The position numbers were made by a program, and so were the translations under genes. A stretch of DNA of 6,339 nt, taken from assembly GCA_900765525.1 (NCBI GenBank), contig CAAFRY010000255.1, positions 1-6,339 on the forward strand, in the 5' to 3' direction. The notes beneath the pieces are model-generated. The model had not been told where the DNA came from. It saw nothing but the letters and a program-made list of their open reading frames with translations, and made no database searches. Numbering within the stretch: the first letter of the stretch is position 1; the number at the start of each line of letters is the position of its first letter. Of the stretch, positions 1 through 5,109 are shown one piece after another. This DNA is from an uncultured Blautia sp. (lineage in GTDB: Bacteria > Bacillota > Clostridia > Lachnospirales > Lachnospiraceae).

Positions 1-80
1 GAATTTTCATTCTGCAAGGCGGAGGAATGAGGCGTAGCGGTGGCTACGTCGATTGACGACAACGCAGCAGATGGAAATTC
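1..80. repeat. Palindromic, probably dispersed repeat element
   Basis: The ends form an imperfect inverted repeat: GAATTTTCATTCTGC at 1-15 against GCAGATGGAAATTC at 67-80. Inside are two further short hairpins, CGTAGC-GGTG-GCTACG around 33-48 and CGTC-GATT-GACG at 47-58. The block contains no credible ORF and stops sharply before AT-rich promoter DNA. This nested-hairpin design is typical of REP/BIME-like or MITE-like intergenic elements. That it is dispersed in the genome is inferred, because only one copy is in this window and it may continue to the left. Confidence 0.5.
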
Positions 81-164
81 AGGCAAGTTATTTGTTGAAA
101 TGTGAACGTGTCAGTACAGTAGTATATGCTTAATGCATCAGCTTCTTATTTTTTGAAATTTTAA

Positions 165-185
165 TTGTAACTATTGACATTACAA
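165..185. promoter_or_regulatory. Candidate operator O1 (over the -35)
   Basis: TTGTAA (165-170) and TTACAA (180-185) form a perfect 6+6 dyad around a 9-base spacer. The spacer contains most of the -35 hexamer. A bound dimer would block RNA polymerase. The same half-sites with the same spacing recur at 207-227. The cognate regulator is not in the window and the family cannot be named. The N9 spacing does not match the CRP/FNR (N6) or Rex patterns. Confidence 0.55.
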
Positions 186-202
186 CGAAGAAGTGCTATT
201 CT
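174..202 (+). promoter_or_regulatory. Sigma-70/SigA-type promoter
   Basis: A perfect -35 TTGACA at 174-179 is separated by exactly 17 bases from TATTCT at 197-202, a 4/6 match to TATAAT. The expected start point is near 208-211, giving a leader of about 75 bases before the first gene. No other good promoter is evident before the later genes of the block, so this may be the main promoter for the whole run if the terminator at 714-750 is read through. Confidence 0.75.
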
Positions 203-206
203 CTTA

Positions 207-227
207 TTGTAACAACAGTTATTACAT
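207..227. promoter_or_regulatory. Candidate operator O2 (at the start point)
   Basis: TTGTAA (207-212), 9 bases, then TTACAT (222-227) forms a dyad. The symmetry extends into the spacer: TGTAACAAC at 208-216 pairs with GTTATTACA at 218-226 with one mismatch. It shares ATTGTAAC and TTACA with O1 and lies 42 bp from it, centre to centre. It sits just downstream of the -10, a usual repressor position. Confidence 0.55.
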
Positions 228-273
228 CAATAAAAAGCCGGCATTTGTTGATGAAAATGAAAAGTATAGTTAT

Positions 274-278
274 GGAGG
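274..278 (+). promoter_or_regulatory. Ribosome binding site deciding the start of the first gene
   Basis: GGAGG at 274-278 lies 5 bases before the ATG at 284 and 8 bases before the adjacent ATG at 287. The upstream in-frame ATGs at 251 and 257 have no such site. The 284/287 pair is therefore the probable start, not a longer reading. Confidence 0.7.
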
Positions 279-283
279 AAAGT

Positions 284-682
284 ATGATGAAGAGAGTAGT
301 AGAATTTTTACAGGCAAATCCAGTACAGTATTTGGCAACCGTAGGAAGAGATGGAAAGGCAAAGTGCCGTCCTTTTATGTTTGCTGCGGAGTATGACGGA
401 AGGCTTTGGTTCTGTACCAATAACACCAAAGAGGTCTATAAGGATTTACAAGAGAATCCCAATGCAGAGGTATCTGTATCAAGCCCTTCCTATGAGTGGA
501 TTCGCCTCCGGGGCAAGGCTGTTTTTGAAAATAATAAGACAGTAAAAGAAATCTGTATCCAGAATCCCATTGTAAAAGGACAGTATCAGGAGGCTTCCAA
601 TCCTATTTTTGAAGTATTTTATCTGGAGGATGCCTACGGAGTTATCTGTGACTTTTCCGGTAACCCGCCTTACGAATTTTAA
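284..682 (+). CDS. Pyridoxamine 5'-phosphate oxidase-family flavin-binding protein
   Basis: A 132-residue protein of the PNPOx-like split-barrel fold, which binds FMN (in some members F420 or heme) and usually acts as a small dimeric flavin reductase or oxidase. The typical pattern is visible. An N-terminal helix is followed by the first strand 'QYLATVGRDGKAKCRPFMF' (about 15-33), then 'GRLWFCTNN' (39-47), a helix 'KEVYKDLQENPNAEVS' (49-64), and 'WIRLRGKAVF' (72-81), the usual flavin-phosphate-side strand. Length is normal for stand-alone members. The protein is paralogous in layout to the N-terminal part of the gene at 2555, but lacks the ferredoxin tail. It is the first gene behind the regulated promoter and is followed by a strong terminator. 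Substrate is unknown. The flavin assignment comes from the family; no cofactor residue can be proven here. Confidence 0.85.
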   Translation: MMKRVVEFLQANPVQYLATVGRDGKAKCRPFMFAAEYDGRLWFCTNNTKEVYKDLQENPNAEVSVSSPSYEWIRLRGKAVFENNKTVKEICIQNPIVKGQYQEASNPIFEVFYLEDAYGVICDFSGNPPYEF

Positions 683-713
683 AACCATATACAGCAAAAG
701 GGGTAGGAAAGAT

Positions 714-750
714 GCCCGGTGACGGCATGGCCGCTGTCACCGGGTATTTT
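714..750 (+). terminator. Intrinsic terminator or attenuator after the first gene
   Basis: CCCGGTGACGGC (715-726) pairs with GCTGTCACCGGG (733-744) around the 6-base loop ATGGCC. This gives 12 pairs, one of them G-T, followed by TATTTT. It lies 32 bases after the first stop codon. No convincing promoter follows it before the next ribosome binding site, so it may act as a partial terminator that lowers expression of the downstream genes. Confidence 0.75.
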
Positions 751-766
751 GGAATAAGGAGAAGAT

Positions 767-930
767 ATGAGTAGAAAAGAGATTTCTGTGAGAAAAGCAG
801 TATTTCTGTATTTCCCTTTAATTTGATAAAGCATGGCGTTACATCGGTCCTGACATACCTTATTTATAAACGGGCAGGAAAAACCCTGAGCAATATGATT
901 GCTCCTAAGTTGAAAGCTGAAAGAGCATAG
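767..930 (+). pseudogene. Small basic protein gene split by a -1 frame change
   Basis: A good ribosome binding site (AAGGAG, 757-762) precedes the ATG at 767. The frame gives MSRKEISVRKAVFLYFPL and then stops at TGA 824-826. The -1 frame continues without a stop from AAT at 820 to TAG at 928-930 and encodes NLIKHGVTSVLTYLIYKRAG plus 16 more residues. The joined product would be 54 residues, basic, with a modestly hydrophobic middle. I do not recognise the family. The frame change falls exactly on C CCT TTA (814-820), an X XXY YYZ slippery heptamer in the right phase. Loss of one T from an older CCT TTT AAT reading would look the same. A decayed gene is the simpler reading and programmed frameshifting is possible. 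The FAD gene starts 21 bases after the stop. Confidence 0.5.
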
Positions 931-951
931 TTATCAAACAGGAGGCAGATT

Positions 952-2553
952 ATGGAATATTCATGGAGAAGGAAACCGGAGCCGGTTCCAACAAAAAAGA
1001 TAAAAGAGATAGAAACAGCGGATGTTGTTATCATAGGGGCAGGACACGGAGGAACTTGTGGGGCCCGTGCTGCTGCGGAGCAGGGAGCAAGGGTTCTTGT
1101 CCTGGAGCAACAGCCCAGGGACAAACAGTTTATTTTAGGTATCGGAGAAATCGGGCATATCAATTCCCAATGGCAGAAAAGACATGGGGTTCCCACAGTG
1201 AATGTGGAAGAATTTGTACAGGATTGGCAGAGGCGCACCAATAACCGCTCCGATTACAGGCTGATTCGTACTTATGCGGAAAAATGCGGGGAATGCTTTG
1301 ACTGGTTTATCCAGCCTCTGAGCCAGGAGGAGCAGGACAAGATACATCCTATGCTGACACCCCAAAGTCCTAATTTCCCTGATACACTTAACGGGTTTCG
1401 GGCATATTCCGGCGCAGCCAATATGGGGGTAGCTTTGCAGAATAAAGCGGTTAAAGCTAATCAAAGATTAGCGGAGCAACAGGGAGCAAGATTTCTTTTT
1501 GGAGTGAAGGCTTGCCAGCTGGTTAAGGAAGGAGGACGAGTCACCGGAGTAGTGGCACAAAAAGCAGACGGAACTTATATTTTGTGCAAGGCAAAGAAGG
1601 GCGTACTGCTGGCAGCAGGGGATTATAGTAGGAATAAAGAGATGTGCCGGGAGCTTCTGGCAGAGGCCAGTGATTTGATTGATGAAGGAGACTGGAGCGG
1701 TCATGGCTGGGACGGCAGCGGTATTCGCATGGGTATGTGGGCAGGAGGCAGATTGGAGCCACGTTCTCACGGAGCTATGGGCGGCAATTACTCTTTTCCT
1801 GGCTTTGACCTTATAGGTTCAACGGCAGTTCTCCGTGTGAATAAACATGGTAAGCGGTATTCGGACGAAGGCTTCGGGACGCATATCCTTGCAGCGCTGG
1901 CAGGTGCAAAACAGCCTAACGGAATGCTTTGGGGTATATTTGACAGCAATATTTTAGACCAGGTAACCTATCAGGCCCCATGTCATGCTGTCTTTGACTA
2001 CACAGACCCGGAAAGGGTAAAGGCATTGGAGGAAGCCTTGGAAAAAGTCCGGAACAATAAAGGGAAAAAGGCGATAACCCAGGATACGGCAGGATACCGG
2101 CGGCCCTTGTATTGCAGGGATTCCCTGGAAGAGCTGTCGGAAGTATTGTTTGAAACCAAGAAGGAAAGGAAGGCATTTTTAGAAGAGGTTCAACGATACA
2201 ATCAGCTTTGCCATAAAGGAAAAGACCAGGATTTCGGAAAAGATTCCCATCTGTTGTATCCAATAGAGAAGCCTCCTTTTTATGCCTGCGGTCAGAGAAA
2301 GGACAGCTGCCAGCCTTCCGGCCAGTCTCTGAAACTGCTTGTGACAGTAAGCGGCTTGCTGATAGACCATCACCAGCAGGTGCTGGACGAAAGTTTTGAA
2401 CCTATACCGGGACTATTTGCCACAGGAAACTGCAGTGGTTGCCGGTTTGGATTTCAGTATACAACTTCGGTTCCAGGACAGAGTATCAGTATGGCCCAGA
2501 CCTTAGGCAGGGAAGCGGGAAAATATATTGCATTGCAGAAGGAGGAAGCGTAA
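952..2553 (+). CDS. FAD-dependent oxidoreductase, fumarate reductase flavoprotein-like
   Basis: A 533-residue member of the FAD_binding_2 family (fumarate, urocanate and enoate reductases, ketosteroid dehydrogenases). The Rossmann dinucleotide motif is DVVIIGAGHGGTCGARAA at about 24-41, with GAGHGG at 29-34 and the ribose-binding acid E52 in 'VLVLEQ'. Later family signatures are 'GVLLAAGDY' (217-225), 'GWDGSGIRMGMWAGG' (252-266), 'VNKHGKRYSDEG' (296-307) and the C-terminal FAD motif 'GLFATGNCSGCRFGFQYTTS' (487-506). There is no signal peptide, heme-binding domain or FMN-binding domain, so the protein is probably cytoplasmic and takes electrons from a partner. The start is set by AGGAGG at 940-945. 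The stop is one base before the start of the PNPOx-ferredoxin gene, which suggests translational coupling and is the obvious candidate for the electron donor. The likely reaction is reduction of an activated C=C bond; the substrate cannot be predicted. Confidence 0.88.
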   Translation: MEYSWRRKPEPVPTKKIKEIETADVVIIGAGHGGTCGARAAAEQGARVLVLEQQPRDKQFILGIGEIGHINSQWQKRHGVPTVNVEEFVQDWQRRTNNRSDYRLIRTYAEKCGECFDWFIQPLSQEEQDKIHPMLTPQSPNFPDTLNGFRAYSGAANMGVALQNKAVKANQRLAEQQGARFLFGVKACQLVKEGGRVTGVVAQKADGTYILCKAKKGVLLAAGDYSRNKEMCRELLAEASDLIDEGDWSGHGWDGSGIRMGMWAGGRLEPRSHGAMGGNYSFPGFDLIGSTAVLRVNKHGKRYSDEGFGTHILAALAGAKQPNGMLWGIFDSNILDQVTYQAPCHAVFDYTDPERVKALEEALEKVRNNKGKKAITQDTAGYRRPLYCRDSLEELSEVLFETKKERKAFLEEVQRYNQLCHKGKDQDFGKDSHLLYPIEKPPFYACGQRKDSCQPSGQSLKLLVTVSGLLIDHHQQVLDESFEPIPGLFATGNCSGCRFGFQYTTSVPGQSISMAQTLGREAGKYIALQKEEA

Positions 2554-2554
2554 T

Positions 2555-3163
2555 ATGAAGAAAAATGATTATCTGCACATGCTGGTGGATGAGTTCCACT
2601 CTGCTGTAGTAGCCACCACAGGAAAAGACGGACATCCCCAGACCCGTGTGATTGATATGATGCTGTGGGATAGCAGAGGTGTATATTTCCTGACGGCCAA
2701 GGGAAAAGAGTTTTATGACCAGCTTATGGACCAAGAGTTTGTAGCTTTATCTGCAGCAAAGGATAAGAAAGCTATTTCTCTTCGGGGTAAGATTAAAAAT
2801 ATAGGGAAAGAAAAGCTGGATGAAATCTTTGAAAAAAATCCCTACATGAAGGAAATTTATCCAGGCAATACACAGACTCCTTTGGAGGTGTTCTGCCTTT
2901 ACCAGGGACAGGGAGAGTATTTTGACATCAGTATTCCCTCCCGGGTAAGGAGAGAAAGTTTTGCTATGGGTCAGGCTTCTCAAATAGAAACAGGATATTT
3001 TGTCGGCAGGGGCTGTATCGGCTGTAAGCTGTGCTATTCTGTATGTCCTCAAAAATGCATAGATATATCTGGAGGCACAGCGGTTATTCGCCAGGAACAG
3101 TGCCTGCACTGCGGCCAGTGTGCGGAAATCTGTCCGGAACAGATAATCGAAAGGAGAGGGTAG
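2555..3163 (+). CDS. PNPOx-like flavin domain fused to a 2[4Fe-4S] ferredoxin domain
   Basis: A 202-residue fusion. Residues 1 to about 130 form a PNPOx-like split barrel ('FHSAVVATTGKDGHPQTRVI' at 14-33, 'GVYFLTAKGKEF' at 42-53, 'AISLRGKIKNIG' at 73-84). Residues about 148-202 form a bacterial ferredoxin domain with two complete motifs: C154-x2-C157-x2-C160-x3-C164-P and C183-x2-C186-x2-C189-x3-C193-P. All eight ligands for two [4Fe-4S] clusters are present. The protein probably passes electrons between a ferredoxin-level donor and FMN, or to the FAD protein encoded one base upstream. The start is ATG 2555 with AAGGAGG at 2539-2545. The in-frame TTG at 2528 lies inside the FAD gene and lacks a comparable site. 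The macrodomain gene follows after 3 bases. Confidence 0.9.
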   Translation: MKKNDYLHMLVDEFHSAVVATTGKDGHPQTRVIDMMLWDSRGVYFLTAKGKEFYDQLMDQEFVALSAAKDKKAISLRGKIKNIGKEKLDEIFEKNPYMKEIYPGNTQTPLEVFCLYQGQGEYFDISIPSRVRRESFAMGQASQIETGYFVGRGCIGCKLCYSVCPQKCIDISGGTAVIRQEQCLHCGQCAEICPEQIIERRG

Positions 3164-3166
3164 TTT

Positions 3167-3934
3167 ATGACTCAGGAAGAAAGAAGAAGGTATTTGATAC
3201 AGGCTCTCCTTGCAGAGCAGCCGGAATATAGAAATTTAGAAATCCCCCAGGGAGAAGCAGAGCAAAAGCGTCTTTTAAGAGCTTTGTTCAACATCCGCAT
3301 GCCCGGAGACGTGACCCCGGAATTTTTAGAAATTCAGGATGCCTACCTGCAAAAGGAATTAGAGGCAAAGGGAATAACAGATTATAAAACTCTGGAGCCT
3401 GTTTCCCCGGGCCTTTATCTCTGGAAAGGAGATATTACCACATTGAAATGCGGCGCAATAGTAAATGCCGCAAACAGTCAAATGCTGGGATGCTTTTGCC
3501 CAAATCACGGCTGTATCGACAATGCTATCCACACTTATGCAGGTATCCGGCTTAGGTCTGCCTGTTGGGAACTTATGAGGGCTCAGGGAAGGGAAGAACC
3601 TACAGGACAGGCGAAGCTTACTCCTGCTTTCAATCTGCCCAGCCAGTATGTTATCCATACAGTGGGACCTATTGTCAGAGGAAGACTGACCCAAAGGGAC
3701 AGAGAGCTGTTGTCCTCCTGCTATTGCTCTTGTCTGGAGCTTGCAAGAGAAAAGGGCATTAAAAGTATTGCCTTTTGCTGCATTTCTACAGGAGAGTTTC
3801 ATTTTCCCAATCAAGAAGCAGCGGAAATTGCAGTAAAAACAGTGAAAGAATTCCGTAAGAATAACCCGGATATGGAGGTGATTTTTAATGTTTTTAAGGA
3901 AGCCGATTATGAAATCTACCGAAAACATCTCTGA
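3167..3934 (+). CDS. Zinc-type macrodomain, predicted protein ADP-ribosyl hydrolase
   Basis: A 255-residue protein with an N-terminal helical region (1 to about 80) and a macrodomain (about 82-255). 'WKGDITTLKCGAIVNAANSQ' (86-105) carries the adenine-contacting Asp (D89) and the ADP-ribose-binding Asn (N100, N103). It is followed by 'GCFCPNHGCIDNAIHTYAG' (108-126), the signature of the zinc-dependent macrodomain class; C109, H114 and C116 are the expected metal ligands. 'VIHTVGP' (162-168) and 'CCISTGEFHFP' (204-214) form the remaining ribose/diphosphate loop. Known relatives are encoded beside SirTM sirtuins and remove the ADP-ribose that SirTM adds. The SirTM gene overlaps this gene's 3' end, so the same pairing is visible here. 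The ribosome binding site AGGAGAGGG is just upstream. Substrate in this organism is unknown. Confidence 0.93.
   Translation: MTQEERRRYLIQALLAEQPEYRNLEIPQGEAEQKRLLRALFNIRMPGDVTPEFLEIQDAYLQKELEAKGITDYKTLEPVSPGLYLWKGDITTLKCGAIVNAANSQMLGCFCPNHGCIDNAIHTYAGIRLRSACWELMRAQGREEPTGQAKLTPAFNLPSQYVIHTVGPIVRGRLTQRDRELLSSCYCSCLELAREKGIKSIAFCCISTGEFHFPNQEAAEIAVKTVKEFRKNNPDMEVIFNVFKEADYEIYRKHL
3874..3881 (+). promoter_or_regulatory. Strong ribosome binding site for the sirtuin inside the macrodomain gene
   Basis: GGAGGTGA matches the 16S anti-SD almost fully and lies 6 bases before ATG 3888. A second in-frame ATG at 3909 has a weaker AAGGA (3896-3900) 8 bases upstream. The first site favours 3888, but either start is possible. 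Both lie within the macrodomain reading frame, so the two products are probably translationally coupled. Confidence 0.65.
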
Positions 3935-4838
3935 AAGTATAGAAAGATTAAAAAAAGAACTGGAAACAACAGAAGTTATTGTGATTGGAGCCGGAGCCGG
4001 ACTGTCCTCGGCAGCTGGTTTTCTGTATTCGGGACAACGATTTGATACCTGGTTTTGGGATTTTCGTGAGAAATACGGGATTCGTGATATGTATTCCGGA
4101 GGATTTTATCCCTACGAAACTCTGGAGGAATATTGGGCCTGGTGGTCCAGGCATATTTATGTAAATCGATATACCAATGGGCCAAAAGATGTTTACCAAC
4201 GCCTGTTAGAGATGGTAAAAGATAAAGATTATTTTGTGCTGACTACCAATGTGGACCATTGTTTTCAGAAAGCGGGATTTGATAAGAACAGGCTGTTTTA
4301 TACTCAGGGAGATTATGGACTGTGGCAATGCAGCGGACCCTGCCATGAGAGAACCTATGACAATGAGTATGCGGTAAAGGATATGCTGAAAGCCCAGGGC
4401 TTTGTATTGGACAGCAGGGGGCAGGTATGTGAGCCTGTAAAAGAAAACAGACAGAATATACAGATGAGGATTCCCGACGGACTGGTTCCCCATTGTCCAA
4501 AATGCGGAAGGCCTATGACTATGAACCTTCGCTGCGATGATACCTTTGTCCAGGATGAGGGGTGGTATCGGGCTTCTGAAAGATATGAAGATTTTATACG
4601 CCGCCATAAGAAAGGACATATTTTATTTCTGGAGCTGGGGGTGGGACAAAACACCCCTGGGATTATTAAGTATCCGTTCTGGCAGATGGCTTATCAGAAT
4701 CCTAAGGCAGTGTACACTTGTATAAATGCCGGGGAAACCTATGCTCCACCAGAGATAAAGGAACGCTCCATTTGTATTGATGGGGATATTGGAGAGGTAT
4801 TGGAGAACCTGTACTTGAATTCGCTTTGTTCGCAATGA
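3888..4838 (+). CDS. sirTM: Class M sirtuin (SirTM), NAD-dependent protein ADP-ribosyltransferase
   Basis: A 316-residue Sir2-fold protein (309 if started at 3909). The NAD motif 'IGAGAGLSSAAGF' is at 33-45. 'TTNVDHCF' (119-126) replaces the classical TQNID motif and keeps N121. 'YTQGDYGLWQC' (138-148) has Gln140 where deacylating sirtuins have the catalytic His. The zinc ribbon is C148-x3-C152 and C203-x2-C206. 'GVGQNTPGIIKYPFWQM' (251-267) is the late nucleotide-site motif. The His-to-Gln change and this motif set mark the SirTM class, known to transfer ADP-ribose from NAD to a lipoylated GcvH-like carrier. That carrier and its ligase are not in this window. The gene overlaps the macrodomain gene by 47 bases, in another frame. 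The last seven residues (LNSLCSQ) lie in DNA derived from an antisense toxin remnant, so the natural C-terminus was probably altered slightly. No catalytic motif is affected. Confidence 0.93.
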   Translation: MFLRKPIMKSTENISESIERLKKELETTEVIVIGAGAGLSSAAGFLYSGQRFDTWFWDFREKYGIRDMYSGGFYPYETLEEYWAWWSRHIYVNRYTNGPKDVYQRLLEMVKDKDYFVLTTNVDHCFQKAGFDKNRLFYTQGDYGLWQCSGPCHERTYDNEYAVKDMLKAQGFVLDSRGQVCEPVKENRQNIQMRIPDGLVPHCPKCGRPMTMNLRCDDTFVQDEGWYRASERYEDFIRRHKKGHILFLELGVGQNTPGIIKYPFWQMAYQNPKAVYTCINAGETYAPPEIKERSICIDGDIGEVLENLYLNSLCSQ

Positions 4839-4957
4839 CGGATGGGAAGGATTCTAAGACAGCAGTTCCAGCTTGTTTTTAAGCTGCTTTTTTCCTGAAC
4901 GGTCAAATCTTTAAAATGTTTCTGGAAACGAGGGGTAAACGTAAACTCATATGCCAT
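4815..4957 (-). pseudogene. RelE/ParE-type toxin remnant
   Basis: Read on the minus strand from ATG 4957, MAYEFTFTPRFQKHFKDLTV is typical of RelE/ParE-superfamily toxins. The frame then slips in an A-run around 4889-4894, where one A appears lost. The corrected frame reads KNKLELLS, a TAG stop, and NPSHPSLRTKRIQ, a characteristic mid-protein block of this family. Homology ends at about 4815, where the sirtuin gene begins in the opposite direction. The C-terminal half with the catalytic residues is missing. It has a frameshift, a stop and a truncation, so it is certainly non-functional. The family call rests on recognition of the N-terminal and HPSLRTKRIQ blocks. Confidence 0.75.
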
Positions 4958-5062
4958 TAATCCTCCTCCAATTTGTCAAACAGAGCATCCACGCTATCAA
5001 AGACAGGCTGTTCTCCGGATACAATTTTTGCTTTGACGTTGTCAAGTTCTTCCCGGAGTACA
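4957..5062 (-). pseudogene. Antitoxin C-terminal remnant
   Basis: On the minus strand a frame ends ...LDNVKAKIVSGEQPVFDSVD followed by ALFDKLEED and TAA, whose last A is the A of the toxin ATG (TAATG). Such a one-base overlap, with GGAGGAGG inside the antitoxin end, is standard for toxin-antitoxin operons. The acidic C-terminus ending in a 'DALFDKLE' pattern fits RelB-like antitoxins. The N-terminal DNA-binding part is missing. At about 5062 the sequence switches to a sirtuin-like fragment read on the opposite strand, although the minus frame stays open through it. The exact boundary is uncertain. Confidence 0.55.
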
Positions 5063-5109
5063 TCCCGGGGATTATCAAGTATCCGTTCTGGCAGATGACC
5101 TGTCAGAAT
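5063..5109 (+). pseudogene. Fragment of a second SirTM gene
   Basis: The plus strand encodes PGIIKYPFWQMTCQN, matching residues 257-271 of the intact sirtuin (PGIIKYPFWQMAYQN). At the DNA level 5077-5097 is identical to 4668-4688, and the flanks match with scattered changes. Several changes are synonymous in the sirtuin frame (CCT/CCG, ATT/ATC), so the copy behaves like a diverged sirtuin allele and not a fresh duplication. Nothing else of the gene remains. Confidence 0.6.

Noticed and set aside
121..153. ATGC-TTAAT-GCAT hairpin followed by a T-run as a terminator
   Set aside because: The stem is only 4 AT-rich pairs and lies 8 or more bases from the T-run, too weak to call.
193..396. Plus-strand 67-codon frame across the leader and first gene
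   Set aside because: It starts upstream of the mapped -10/start region, has no ribosome binding site, and overlaps the PNPOx gene in another frame.
2528..2554. Upstream TTG start for the PNPOx-ferredoxin gene
   Set aside because: It lies within the FAD gene; ATG 2555 has AAGGAGG at correct spacing and begins where the domain begins.
3359..3928. Long minus-strand open frame (189 codons)
   Set aside because: It lies wholly antisense to the clearly recognisable macrodomain gene and has no family motifs.
4818..4842. TTCGCTTTGTTCGCAATGACGG resembles a common 'attgcga..gcgaa' REP-like repeat
   Set aside because: The same bases read on the minus strand as SLRTKRI of the toxin, in the expected place after the toxin N-terminus, so protein homology explains them better.
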